From a virus: a stretch of DNA of 35,848 nt. Shown here piece after piece: positions 17,079-25,810 of this stretch (position 1 is the first letter of the stretch; each line of letters opens with the position of its first letter). Both the position numbers and the translations under genes were made by a program. The notes under the pieces were generated by a model. That model did no database searches and was not told the origin of the DNA. It saw only the letters and a list, made by a program, of their open reading frames with translations. The stretch is taken from positions 1 through 35,848 of the IMG/VR virus record IMGVR_UViG_3300025467_000038. One strand, 5' to 3'.

Positions 17079-18164
17079 ATGGACAGCCTGGAATTTACTA
17101 CACTAGACGAAATAAATGGCGGAGCACCAACTCTACTTAAGAGGGGTAATGGCGCGTTTAGTGTGTATGAAGATTATCCTTGGGCTATAGGTGGTTCTGC
17201 TAGTTTAAAAAGTTACGTACCTTATATACAGTTATCTGAAATTAAAATTACTTCAAGTGCACAGTTACGTCAGCTTAAGTTATCCGTAGCTCAAAACACT
17301 ACTTCTACTCTTGCTAGAGCGGTTGGCGGGGCAATTGCTGGTAACGGAATAGCGCCTGTTGTAGGCGGAGTTATTGGAGCAGCATTAGGTGCTGCAAGTG
17401 CGCCTACCTGGGTAGATCCTTATAACGGTTTATATGACGGAGAGAAGACTGGGTTTGTTTATACCTTACCTTATTTAAGTCCGGATAATATGGTAACTAG
17501 TAGCATAGGTACCTGGAGCAAGGTAGATGAAAATAAGACTGCTGAGCTTTTAAAGAAAGCAGGCGGTAGTATTATAAGTTTAGTAGGTGGGGAGCCTGCG
17601 CTGGCTGAAGCTACAAAACTTGGAGATACTCTCTCCGAAGCATATGATACAACAAAAGCAATTAATCAATTGCAGGCAGAATTAGCTAATCCTGGTTCTT
17701 CAAAGGAATCTGTAAAGTATTTTGCACCTAGTGATGCTGGAGATACTATTAATACTTCTTTTTATCTGTTTAATACTACAAGTCAAAAAGAAATGCAAAA
17801 AAATTGGGAGTTTCTCTTTGCATTTAACTATCAGAATTTACCTAATAGAAAATCTATAAACTTAATGGATCCGCCTAGCTTGTATGAGGTTACAGTTCCT
17901 GGTTTTAAGTATTTTCCTTGGGCATATGTATCAAATTTTAGGGTAGAAAATATAGGTACTACCCGTATGGTAGACATAACAACTGGTGAAGTTGTAAGCG
18001 CGTATAGTGCACTTACTAATTCTAATGTAAAGATTATACCTGAAGCATATAAAGTAACTATATCGTTGCAAAGCTTGTTTATAAATGCTCGTAACTTATT
18101 CTACTATATGTATGACGGTAAAGAATTAAGTCCTAATAGTGTTATAGTTAACCGAGGAAAATAA
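17079..18164 (+). CDS. Baseplate tail-tube cap (gp48-like)
   Basis: A 361-residue protein, nearly the length of T4 gp48 (364). The C-terminal half has the tube-cap pattern: MDPPSLYEVTVPGFKYFPWA, YVSNFRVENIGTTR, then PEAYKVTISLQSLFINARNL. Residues ~80-106 are a hydrophobic Gly/Ala stretch (AVGGAIAGNGIAPVVGG) that looks like a buried or membrane-active loop. gp48 caps the hub and starts tube polymerisation. It starts a likely operon running to 23520, with no further octamer and start/stop overlaps between the later genes. Confidence 0.78.
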   Translation: MDSLEFTTLDEINGGAPTLLKRGNGAFSVYEDYPWAIGGSASLKSYVPYIQLSEIKITSSAQLRQLKLSVAQNTTSTLARAVGGAIAGNGIAPVVGGVIGAALGAASAPTWVDPYNGLYDGEKTGFVYTLPYLSPDNMVTSSIGTWSKVDENKTAELLKKAGGSIISLVGGEPALAEATKLGDTLSEAYDTTKAINQLQAELANPGSSKESVKYFAPSDAGDTINTSFYLFNTTSQKEMQKNWEFLFAFNYQNLPNRKSINLMDPPSLYEVTVPGFKYFPWAYVSNFRVENIGTTRMVDITTGEVVSAYSALTNSNVKIIPEAYKVTISLQSLFINARNLFYYMYDGKELSPNSVIVNRGK

Positions 18165-18165
18165 T

Positions 18166-18525
18166 ATGGACGGACAAAAGCAAAACAATATTTCAGCTCT
18201 ACCCACGTTAAACACCCTAGCGTTAGAGAATTTATTTAACGTATATAATGATGGACAGAATTACTTTTATAATTTAATTGGTACTGTTAATATACCCGTA
18301 GATTTAGATCCTACTACATATGGTTATTATACAGTTACGTCTGATAATACACCTTGGACACTTGTATCTCAAAAAGCTTATAATACGCCTTCTTTATGGT
18401 GGTTAATATGCTGTACAAATAATATACAGAACCCAGTTCAATTTCCTAAAGCCGGCACCCAACTAAAGATATTAAAACCTAATTACGTATCAAGTATATT
18501 ACAACAAATAACTACTAGTAGCTAA
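18166..18525 (+). CDS. Baseplate wedge protein (gp53/LysM-like)
   Basis: A 119-residue protein. After an N-terminal YFYNLIGTVNIPVDL segment comes a LysM-like motif: YYTVTSDNTPWTLVSQKAYN, then SLWWLICCTNNIQNPVQFPKAG and LKILKP. This pattern matches the conserved part of T4 gp53, a wedge protein that cross-links hub and wedges. It is shorter than T4 gp53 (196). It starts 1 nt after the previous stop and overlaps the next start (TAATG). Confidence 0.78.
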   Translation: MDGQKQNNISALPTLNTLALENLFNVYNDGQNYFYNLIGTVNIPVDLDPTTYGYYTVTSDNTPWTLVSQKAYNTPSLWWLICCTNNIQNPVQFPKAGTQLKILKPNYVSSILQQITTSS

Positions 18526-20099
18526 TGGCTATATCTAATACAACTGTTAATAGTGTGCCTTCTAGTGAGGTTAATACTAAGTTTTACAATCGGCAAAAAT
18601 ATCAAATTGATGTTATATTTGATAATTTGCAAGGTAATAAATTTCAGTTAAACATAGCTAGCTTAGTTTCTCTAGATATAGAAGAAGATAGTAGATCTTG
18701 GTTTAAGAAGGCTAGTCTTGTTATAAAAAATCCTGATAATATATTTGAGCAAAAAGTAACTGCAAGTGCTTCGTCAAATCAATACTATAAGTTTCGTAAT
18801 GATGGTAGAGATTTAGTATATGTAACAGTTAAAATACTTAATGATAGTACTATTAAAGAGGCTGATTTACAAATAGATTATAATGTCTGGGGTATGTCAT
18901 ATGTGTTTTCTATTTACGATAGAGAAGAAATACCAGGTGACACTACCAAACAAAAACAATTAAAGCTTTATTTGTGGGAATTTGAGCAGCAAATTCTTAG
19001 TGAAACTAACGTGCAATGGTCTACAAATGAATTGTTATCGAGTGGATTAGTACCGGCTTATGCTACTGATGAACAGAAATTAGTACCTACAGGTAAAGCT
19101 ATTAAGAGTTTATTAACTAAAACTTTAGAAAAGTATTTACCGCAGTCATTTACAAAAGACTGGGATGATGGTTCTAGTAAAATATTTTATAGTGCTCCAG
19201 CGAATTATAAAGCAGCAGATGTACTCAATTATTTGTTAAAGAAGCAGGTTAGTTCTCAAATAGGCACGGACAGCGGCGCAGATCCTTGTATACTGACTCG
19301 TACTCGTTACACAAATCAATGGTCTTTAACTTCTTATTCCAACTTCTTTGCTAAAGCAATTGATAACAAGTCTACTACTAACAACACTAATCCAACACCA
19401 CAAGCAGGTAGTTTACAAAGAGAGATCATACAACTGGCTTCTCAAACTGGTCAAGAACAGAATGAATTTTTATTCAATTTACCACAATCTCCGTTTAGTT
19501 CTTATATTAATAATACTAACTTCTTTGATCCTATAACTAGTGTAATTAAGAATATTAATTTTGTGGATATGGCGTCTATGGATAATACGGAGTTTATGGT
19601 AACGTCTCCTTGTTATAGTAATGACTTTAAAAATAAAACATTTAGTGTAGATTTTACTAATAATGATATTGCTAACGTGAAGGGGTTTATTGACAAGAAT
19701 TATTCAAATAAACTTAAGCTATATGCAAAACCTGACACATTAGTCACGCTTAATAAAAATAAAACAGATACCCACGCGGTTAATAACATATACTCATACA
19801 GCCCAGATAAAGTAAGTCGTTTTGCAGAGGGTAGAAATTCTTTGCTTACTGCTGCTTTATTCTACAATACTTCTGTAAGCTTTACCACTCTAGGTTCACC
19901 TATACGAGAAGCCAATACATTTATCAGTATAGAAAAAGCTAAAGGTGGTGTTTTGGATGAGTTTTACAACAAGTTACTAGGTCAGTGGATGGTATATAGT
20001 GTAATACACCGTTTTAGTGAAACTTCGTATACTAATGATATAGTAGCTCTTAGAGTACACGCAAACGACAACATTAACATTAACTCTAATATATCATAA
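18525..20099 (+). CDS. Baseplate hub protein (gp27-like)
   Basis: A 524-residue protein, longer than T4 gp27 (391). The N-terminal region (FYNRQKYQIDVIFDN...SLVSLDIEEDSRSWFKKASL) is the beta-rich tube-like domain expected of hub proteins. The central KIFYSAPANYKAADVLNYLL and ILTRTRYTNQWSLTSY segments fit gp27-like hubs. The C-terminus, WMVYSVIHRFSETSYTNDIVALR, is also typical. The trimeric hub joins spike and tube. It is coupled by TAATG overlaps on both sides, next to a 416-residue unknown and the spike. Confidence 0.8.
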   Translation: MAISNTTVNSVPSSEVNTKFYNRQKYQIDVIFDNLQGNKFQLNIASLVSLDIEEDSRSWFKKASLVIKNPDNIFEQKVTASASSNQYYKFRNDGRDLVYVTVKILNDSTIKEADLQIDYNVWGMSYVFSIYDREEIPGDTTKQKQLKLYLWEFEQQILSETNVQWSTNELLSSGLVPAYATDEQKLVPTGKAIKSLLTKTLEKYLPQSFTKDWDDGSSKIFYSAPANYKAADVLNYLLKKQVSSQIGTDSGADPCILTRTRYTNQWSLTSYSNFFAKAIDNKSTTNNTNPTPQAGSLQREIIQLASQTGQEQNEFLFNLPQSPFSSYINNTNFFDPITSVIKNINFVDMASMDNTEFMVTSPCYSNDFKNKTFSVDFTNNDIANVKGFIDKNYSNKLKLYAKPDTLVTLNKNKTDTHAVNNIYSYSPDKVSRFAEGRNSLLTAALFYNTSVSFTTLGSPIREANTFISIEKAKGGVLDEFYNKLLGQWMVYSVIHRFSETSYTNDIVALRVHANDNININSNIS

Positions 20100-21349
20100 T
20101 GGCTTTAAGTGCACAACAGGTAATCAAAACATACGACTATTATAACTCGTTAACCTTGGTGCCTGGTTACGTTGCTACTGGTTACGAGCAAGAGCAGTAT
20201 ATTGCTAAAGCTCAGTATAGTACAGATTTTTCATCTAACCCGATTGGTTCTAAGGTAGACTTCTTTACTCATTTAAATGACCCTTGTATTAGTATAGTTG
20301 CACCGCACCCAGTGTTTACTATACCTAAACCTTTATCAGCTCTTGATCCACAATGGTTTAACGGATATTGGGATGAAGCAATGTTCTATTCTCATCCACT
20401 GGTTAAGGAGCAAATAAGCGCAAACGCGCCCGACGTTTATCAAGACTTTTCTGACTCAGTAGGTACACTGACATATACCCCTAATGATTTTGACCCAGGT
20501 AATCCCGGTGCGTATGGACACGATGCATTTAATTCAGGTTTATTAGGTAAAATACCGTCTCGTTTATCAAATCAGGTAAACAAATTAAATGGTGATATGT
20601 TTAAGTTGTACGAAAAGTTTTCTCCTGCCGGGCTAGGTTTAGATAAAAACACTTTTGTATCTCAGGTATTCGCACATCAATCTAGTACCTACACATTACA
20701 GGCTGGTATTGCAACAAGGTTTGGTTCGTTAAAAATAAAGCTACCATTTAATACAAATATGACTGGTAACTTAATAGACCCTGTTGCTTGGACTCAAAAG
20801 AATGTTATTGAAGGGGTAAACACTGCAGTAGATAAAATAAATGGAGTAATTAAGACTCCAGGTAGATTGTTATCAGAAGGGTTAACAAAGTTAAAGTCTT
20901 TATTACCAAAGATAACATTACCTTCATTGAGTAAGTTACTTGGGTTAAATGTACCAGATAGTAACATTAGCAATGTCTTGGCTTCTTTACAAACTTACGG
21001 TAACGCTGTTAAATCAATATTAAGTACTGCTCAAGGTGTAATTACAGCTGCTCAACAAACCCAACAAGCCATACAACAAGGTATTGGCAGTGTAGCTGGT
21101 ACCATTAATCAAGAAACCGGTAAACTTGTAAATGTGGTAGATACTGTTAACCGTTTACCCGCTACTGTACAAGGTATTAATAGTGTAGTAAACGTAGGTG
21201 GTACTACCGCAGGAATGACCTATCAAACACCAAACGCTATAACTGGATTAAACAAGAATAGCGTAGTAATTATACCTGGCAATACAATTAACTCTCAGGG
21301 TAACGACTCTGTAGTTAAAGTTGTCACCAATCAATATCCTGTAACCTAA
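20099..21349 (+). CDS. Baseplate-associated structural protein, unknown
   Basis: A 416-residue protein coupled to both neighbours by TAATG overlaps, so its stoichiometry may be tied to hub and spike. The N-terminal ~190 residues are aromatic- and Pro-rich (VPGYVATGYEQEQYIAKAQ, PHPVFTIPKPLSALDPQWF). The middle and C-terminal ~170 residues are amphipathic helices rich in Gln, Ala, Leu and Ser (VITAAQQTQQAIQQGIGSV), like a small coiled-coil or membrane-active segment. I know no family for it. Its position between hub and spike suggests a hub accessory or injected protein; that is inference. Confidence 0.75.
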   Translation: MALSAQQVIKTYDYYNSLTLVPGYVATGYEQEQYIAKAQYSTDFSSNPIGSKVDFFTHLNDPCISIVAPHPVFTIPKPLSALDPQWFNGYWDEAMFYSHPLVKEQISANAPDVYQDFSDSVGTLTYTPNDFDPGNPGAYGHDAFNSGLLGKIPSRLSNQVNKLNGDMFKLYEKFSPAGLGLDKNTFVSQVFAHQSSTYTLQAGIATRFGSLKIKLPFNTNMTGNLIDPVAWTQKNVIEGVNTAVDKINGVIKTPGRLLSEGLTKLKSLLPKITLPSLSKLLGLNVPDSNISNVLASLQTYGNAVKSILSTAQGVITAAQQTQQAIQQGIGSVAGTINQETGKLVNVVDTVNRLPATVQGINSVVNVGGTTAGMTYQTPNAITGLNKNSVVIIPGNTINSQGNDSVVKVVTNQYPVT

Positions 21350-23520
21350 TGATCGAAAAATACAATAGCATTTATCTTGGTATAGTAGTACAAAACAATG
21401 ACCCTGAATATAGAGGTCGTATTAAGGTTTGGGTACCGCATATATCTGTAAACGTATATAATAAGTGGAATCAGTTAAAACAGGATCAAACGTTTGCATT
21501 TCCTGGTTCCCCGGGTGGAGAGAATTTAAGCTTAATACTAGGGGATTTAAAAGATCAATTGCCCTGGGCTGAATTTTCTAGCCCTATAATGGGTGCTTCT
21601 ACAGGCGGTTACTATAATGCTTATAGTGATACTAATTCAGTTTCAGATGCTCCTATAAATTATGGTCAGCCTGGTACCAATTTTTCTAACTCATCTTCTG
21701 CAACTCAAATAGACCCGGAAAATAAAGGTGGTAAGCCCGGGGCGTACTTTGAGTCTCATCCAGTAACTGATGCTTTTGGTAATACTGCTAAGATTAATGC
21801 TCAACAATTTAATCAATTCTCTAACACATATAAGCCTGCTACATATTCAAATTCAGCTAAAGGTGTATTCTCAGTACCTAATGTAGGTGCGCACGTTTGG
21901 GTATTTTTTAGAGATGGTAGTCCTCTTTATCCTGTTTATTTCGGGGCAGCATTTGGTCAAGAAGATCTAAACAGTATTTTTAAGTCAGGAGATGGTTCAT
22001 ATCCAGATTATCCAGGTTCTTATGAAAATAAGAACCCTAGAGCTGGTGCACCTACAGTAGACCATTCTACCTATCGTAACAAAATGGTTATTAATCAGCG
22101 CGGTGCAGCTATAGAAATAATTAACACGACTGATAGAGAGTCTTATAAGGTAACTCACTTTAATGGTGGTTTTTACGAGCTCAATAACAAGTATACGTCT
22201 TTATTTAACCCTAAAAACTTTCAGTTACTAACTCTTAAAGATAAATTTGAAACTATTAACGGTCATAGCAACCTATTTGTACAAAGAGATAGTGATAACA
22301 TTATACAAGGAGATCATTGGCTTAAGGTCGGTAATTTTAATATTGATGCAGCTGCTGGTTGGACTGATCTTTATAAGCAATTAGCTTCTGCAGTTGATTC
22401 AGCTACTATTGCAGCTACATTACAGAGTTTAGTAAACCCGTTAGCTGATCAAGAAAAGACAATGGGATTCGGCGGTAATAGCTTTGAATTTATAGCTAAA
22501 CATAAAGTTTCAACAATAGGCTTAGTAGCTAATACTTTACCGGGATATACCCAAGATCCTTTTGCTAAAACAATAACTACAGGTGTTTATCCAAACTTAG
22601 CAGCTGGTTATTTTGCTCCAATACAAACTCAAATTGCAGGGTTTAAGGAATTATTTGTACCCGATATGCCTGGCGGTAATTATGATATATTTGCAATGAA
22701 TCGCGTTAAGATTCAGGCAGGTACTGGTGGTGCAACATTACAGACTTCCGGTAACTTAAAAATAAACGGCGGTACAGTTAATGTAAGAGGTGAGTACGTA
22801 GGTATTGGTGCAAAAGACGGGCAAGTAGACGTAAACGCTACAGTTGTTACTATTAATGGTGACTCTGTAATACTTAAGAACAATATCGGTAAACAGGTAG
22901 TAGTGGATAGTACTTTAGGTGTAACTAAGAACGTTATTATCGGTGGAGGTGCTTATGTAGAAGGAGAGTTATTCGTTAATCATATAACAGCTCCAATTGA
23001 ATACCAGGTAACCGAAAACACTCAAATTGTTGCAATTGGACCTCCAGTAAACCCAGGCGGTGCACCTGGAGTACCTGCAACAGGTTGGTCTATTGATGGT
23101 GCTTTAACTCAAGGTGTACTAAATGTAAGTCTTGTTGAAGGAGACCTAGCTACTACAGGCAATACCGCGGTACTAACTGTTGATGTGGGTAGTTTGTTGA
23201 ATTTACTCGGTGGGGTGCTAACAATTGCACAACCACACTCTCACGTGTTTAAAAACATACCTCTTACTCTTAAGAACAAGCCTGCAGTTGAGGGAGTGCC
23301 TATTCCAGGACCAAATGAATTTAACGAATACGCAACTAGTAAGATCGGTGTTTCAGACAATAAAGCTATTGGTTCTGAAGCAAGATTTGACGGTAGAGTT
23401 GCAACTGTTGGGGTACCACCACCTTCAGTGTATTCAGTAGGCACTGAAGGTTTACCGACTAATTACCCGAACGGTCCTGGTTCTATAAACGCAGGACCGG
23501 CGGTTAAACCTGGTACTTAA
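21349..23520 (+). CDS. Baseplate central spike (gp5-like), no lysozyme domain seen
   Basis: A 723-residue protein. The N-terminus (YLGIVVQNNDPEYRGRIKVW) is the OB-fold typical of gp5/VgrG spikes, continued by FSVPNVGAHVWVFFRDGS and PLYPVYFGAAFG. The region from ~residue 440 (YDIFAMNRVKIQAGTGG, LKINGGTVNVRGEYVGIG, VTINGDSVILKNN) is a repetitive beta-helix, as in the gp5 needle. T4 gp5 carries a lysozyme domain between these; here residues ~230-430 show no recognisable catalytic motif. A C-terminal ~180-residue Pro/Gly-rich region follows. It ends the tail operon, and its stop overlaps the convergent stop of 23517-24008. Confidence 0.85.
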   Translation: MIEKYNSIYLGIVVQNNDPEYRGRIKVWVPHISVNVYNKWNQLKQDQTFAFPGSPGGENLSLILGDLKDQLPWAEFSSPIMGASTGGYYNAYSDTNSVSDAPINYGQPGTNFSNSSSATQIDPENKGGKPGAYFESHPVTDAFGNTAKINAQQFNQFSNTYKPATYSNSAKGVFSVPNVGAHVWVFFRDGSPLYPVYFGAAFGQEDLNSIFKSGDGSYPDYPGSYENKNPRAGAPTVDHSTYRNKMVINQRGAAIEIINTTDRESYKVTHFNGGFYELNNKYTSLFNPKNFQLLTLKDKFETINGHSNLFVQRDSDNIIQGDHWLKVGNFNIDAAAGWTDLYKQLASAVDSATIAATLQSLVNPLADQEKTMGFGGNSFEFIAKHKVSTIGLVANTLPGYTQDPFAKTITTGVYPNLAAGYFAPIQTQIAGFKELFVPDMPGGNYDIFAMNRVKIQAGTGGATLQTSGNLKINGGTVNVRGEYVGIGAKDGQVDVNATVVTINGDSVILKNNIGKQVVVDSTLGVTKNVIIGGGAYVEGELFVNHITAPIEYQVTENTQIVAIGPPVNPGGAPGVPATGWSIDGALTQGVLNVSLVEGDLATTGNTAVLTVDVGSLLNLLGGVLTIAQPHSHVFKNIPLTLKNKPAVEGVPIPGPNEFNEYATSKIGVSDNKAIGSEARFDGRVATVGVPPPSVYSVGTEGLPTNYPNGPGSINAGPAVKPGT

Positions 23521-24008
23521 GAACGCGGTAATACGTTATTAGTAGTAATAATTTGAATAGGTTCTTTAGTCTTAATCTTTAGATTATTAGTCTTAAAGAA
23601 CTTATTCGGTACGTTAGTAATAGCCTGGCCAATAGATGATACTGGATACTTTTGACCCTTCTTAGAGGCATTGAAGTTGTATGCGCCTGTCTTAATAGAA
23701 TCAATAACAGTAGCTACATCATCATCTTCTGGAATCTGTAATACCCAGCCTACCAAGTCTTTAGTAATAATACCAGTAGTATCTGATACAAGCATAACGA
23801 ATTGTTGCTTTGGTTTTGGTTCGCCTTCTTCATCGTTGCCTGTTTCCTCAGCAGGATCAACACCTTCTTCTGCTTTAGCGACTTCATCAACAGCTACAGT
23901 GGCGTTGCTTAATAAATCAAGAATTTCGTTAATCTTTTCTTGATCGTCAATAGTTTCTTGTAAAGCTGCAACAACAGCTTGTAGTTTGATATATTCTTCC
24001 TTACTCAT
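23517..24008 (-). CDS. Hypothetical protein with acidic linker
   Basis: A 163-residue protein. The N-terminal ~45 residues form a helix (EYIKLQAVVAALQETIDDQEKINEIL). An acidic Glu/Asp/Pro linker of ~25 residues follows. The compact C-terminal domain starts at QQFVMLVSDTTGIITKDLVGW and includes QIPEDDDVATVIDSIKTGAY. I do not recognise the fold. It is convergent with the spike gene (stops overlap within TTAA) and divergent from 24108. A 14-bp perfect palindrome lies 12-25 nt upstream of the start, and no late octamer is seen, so its timing may differ from the tail genes. Confidence 0.78.
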   Translation of the reverse strand: MSKEEYIKLQAVVAALQETIDDQEKINEILDLLSNATVAVDEVAKAEEGVDPAEETGNDEEGEPKPKQQFVMLVSDTTGIITKDLVGWVLQIPEDDDVATVIDSIKTGAYNFNASKKGQKYPVSSIGQAITNVPNKFFKTNNLKIKTKEPIQIITTNNVLPRS

Positions 24009-24019
24009 AGGTGTAATAC

Positions 24020-24033
24020 TATGTTATAACATA
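24020..24033. promoter_or_regulatory. 14-bp perfect palindrome, possible operator
   Basis: TATGTTATAACATA is exactly self-complementary and lies in the divergent spacer just upstream of the 24008 start. It could be a repressor site or an RNA hairpin; no binding protein is identifiable. Confidence 0.35.
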
Positions 24034-24088
24034 TTTTTACTTTATCAAGTATAATCTTTGGATATTTCTTGTTTAAATAGGGTGTACG

Positions 24089-24096
24089 CATAAATA
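24089..24096 (+). promoter_or_regulatory. Late-promoter-like octamer CATAAATA
   Basis: CATAAATA, 11 nt before ATG 24108. It differs from the T4 consensus only in the first base. Confidence 0.5.
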
Positions 24097-24107
24097 TATT
24101 AACTAAT

Positions 24108-24332
24108 ATGAAGTTTCAAGAGCTATGCGAACAATATGGAATGTTAAAGAGAGAACAGCGTATGTTCTATCCTAAGAACTTTAACTTATCCGAAAAGTTC
24201 ATTAGTGCTTTAAAAGAAGAAATTGCTTTACAAGAAAAAGCAGGTATTGATGCTAATAAGTTTGCACATAAACTTAATAGAGCGCTTCAGTTTCATATTG
24301 ACGAACATAAAAAAACCCCTGCACCGAAGTGA
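24108..24332 (+). CDS. Small helical protein, unknown
   Basis: A 74-residue, mostly helical, charged protein (MKFQELCEQYGMLKREQRMFY...FAHKLNRALQFHIDEHKK). There is no signal peptide or catalytic motif. The opening resembles that of 26735-27133 only in being a short amphipathic helix. It is a one-gene unit with an octamer promoter. Its last seven codons (KKTPAPK, stop) are encoded inside the hairpin that acts as terminator for the opposite-strand gene 24370-25101. Confidence 0.78.
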   Translation: MKFQELCEQYGMLKREQRMFYPKNFNLSEKFISALKEEIALQEKAGIDANKFAHKLNRALQFHIDEHKKTPAPK

Positions 24333-24338
24333 GGGGTT
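24309..24338 (-). terminator. Terminator for the outer-membrane gene, inside a plus-strand CDS end
   Basis: On the minus strand the stem AACCCCT/AGGGGTT with an inner CAC-TTCG-GTG hairpin is followed by seven T. It lies ~30 nt past the stop of 24370-25101. The same bases encode the C-terminus and stop of 24108-24332. The plus-strand U-run is poor, so it works best on the minus strand. Confidence 0.85.
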
Positions 24339-24369
24339 AGTTGTCTAAGGGTGTGAAAAGTTCTAGTTA

Positions 24370-25101
24370 TTAGAACTTGAATTTGTAACCAACGTTATAA
24401 CCAGTGATTTGAGCAGCTGAGTCTGTTAATGAGGTGCGTTGTGCAAATAAGTTTGCATTGATACCGTGCCAATCAAGACCAATACCTGGTTGATAGTACT
24501 TCTTAACGTTCTTAAGAGCAGCAATTGTAGCAGCGCCTGGATCATTGAAACCAACAACTAGTGCTGGAACAATTTTAAGAGCACCAAATGTATTGATTGG
24601 TGTGTTAACACCGAATTCAAAATTGTTGCTACGATTAACTGTATCGTTAAGAGCGCGGCCTTGCCAGTTAAGATGACCACCAAACCAGCTACCACTTAAT
24701 TTAACAAATGGTAAGAAGTTGTGATTAGCTTGACCAGTAGCTTCTGCTGCATTTACGTGTCTTAATTCTGCACCGAGTGTTAAGTCAGCGAGAGGAGACG
24801 TGAATTTATAACCAGCATCAAGATAAACGCGCTTTAGACCAGATGCATCGGTTGTTGATACTGTTTTACCAGCTACAACTGATGTTGTGGTTGTGTCGCT
24901 AACTTTGTCAAATGCTGTTACAGCAAGATCAATGCCGTATACATTTGTACCAACGCCAGCTGTTGCATAGTTAGTACCGACTAATAGACCTTGTTGGATT
25001 AGCTTTGAGGTAAATCCGACATCTAAGTCACCGCTAACTGGAGCAGCTTTTACAACGATTGCGATTAATGACAATGCGAGGAATGTTAATAGTTTCTTCA
25101 T
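24370..25101 (-). CDS. Outer-membrane beta-barrel protein with signal peptide
   Basis: A 243-residue protein. Residues 1-19 are a clear signal peptide (MKKLLTFLALSLIAIVVKA, cleavage before APVSG). The mature part alternates polar and hydrophobic residues in strands about 10 long (IDLAVTAFD, RVYLDAGYKF, LTLGAELRHV, NFEFGVNTPI, IGLDWHGINANLFAQ). It ends in a beta strand with terminal Phe (GYNVGYKFKF), the classical BAM-recognised C-terminus. Length suggests about 8-12 strands. It is preceded by an exact T4 late octamer and followed by a strong terminator, so it is a dedicated late transcript. Roles could include blocking receptors (superinfection exclusion) or porin-like change of the host surface; neither is shown by sequence. 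Confidence 0.87.
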   Translation of the reverse strand: MKKLLTFLALSLIAIVVKAAPVSGDLDVGFTSKLIQQGLLVGTNYATAGVGTNVYGIDLAVTAFDKVSDTTTTSVVAGKTVSTTDASGLKRVYLDAGYKFTSPLADLTLGAELRHVNAAEATGQANHNFLPFVKLSGSWFGGHLNWQGRALNDTVNRSNNFEFGVNTPINTFGALKIVPALVVGFNDPGAATIAALKNVKKYYQPGIGLDWHGINANLFAQRTSLTDSAAQITGYNVGYKFKF

Positions 25102-25107
25102 ACTCTA

Positions 25108-25115
25108 TATTTATA
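25108..25115 (-). promoter_or_regulatory. Exact T4 late-promoter octamer TATAAATA
   Basis: TATAAATA on the minus strand, 6 nt before the ATG of the outer-membrane gene. This is the only exact T4 consensus match I noted before a gene here. Confidence 0.7.
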
Positions 25116-25167
25116 TATTATTACCAAATTTAATCAACTTTTATTAATATTTTTTTACAAAAGGATT

Positions 25168-25803
25168 TTATAAAAAACTCGGGCCCTTTTGTCCCTGCTT
25201 GATTCCCATAACTTTACGTACTAATAGTTTGAAGTAGAAATAAATTGTTAGTCCGATTGATGGTAATAAAAGTTTATTACAATCTCCCTTTATTTTACTG
25301 GAACCGATACGATATACTACGTTCAGTTTTCTACCGGTTTCGTGTTTAACGCTGTTAATGTTAACTGTACTACCGGTGTAATCTTGATCAGACCAATTAT
25401 CTACTAGTATATCTGCATTCATTCTATTACCTGTACCTTTTAATGTACCAAGTATAACAACATCACTACCGCCTTTAACACTAAAAATTTGATTACCGAT
25501 ACCGGGTGTTGAATTACCGAAAGTTCCGTGCACAACAGCAGATACTTTATTGTTTATATCTACAGAACACTCACTGCCCTGGTCTACTACTAAATTAGTT
25601 AACGTAATCTTAGCATTATCTGCAAGTTTTAAAATACTAGCAAATGAAGTAGGGTTGGGTGGGGTAAATGCTGTGCTGTTGTCGGTTGGAGCTGGTACCT
25701 GTACAATATAAGGACTACCCGCACTTAGGGACCAAGCACCTGTACCTTCAGCATTGCAAGCGTAAGAAAGATAATTAACGTCTATAGATGTAGATTTGCT
25801 CAT
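25168..25803 (-). CDS. Hypothetical beta-rich protein with C-terminal hydrophobic segment
   Basis: A 211-residue protein. Residues ~50-165 have repeated beta segments with hydrophobic positions at regular spacing (ITLTNLVVDQGSECSVDIN, VSAVVHGTFGN, QIFSVKGGSDVVILGTLKG, ADILVDNWSDQ), reminiscent of a short parallel beta-helix. Residues ~178-195 (LLLPSIGLTIYFYFKLLV) are a probable membrane segment followed by a basic tail (RKVMGIKQGQK), the layout of a tail-anchored protein. No signal peptide. I recognise no family. It has an octamer 7 nt upstream and lies 66 nt before the outer-membrane gene on the same strand, so both may act at the envelope. Confidence 0.75.
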   Translation of the reverse strand: MSKSTSIDVNYLSYACNAEGTGAWSLSAGSPYIVQVPAPTDNSTAFTPPNPTSFASILKLADNAKITLTNLVVDQGSECSVDINNKVSAVVHGTFGNSTPGIGNQIFSVKGGSDVVILGTLKGTGNRMNADILVDNWSDQDYTGSTVNINSVKHETGRKLNVVYRIGSSKIKGDCNKLLLPSIGLTIYFYFKLLVRKVMGIKQGQKGPSFL

Positions 25804-25810
25804 AATAAAC

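Noticed and set aside
24306-24340. Plus-strand terminator for 24108-24332
   Set aside because: The plus-strand U-run is poor and the stem begins before the stop codon; it fits the minus strand far better.
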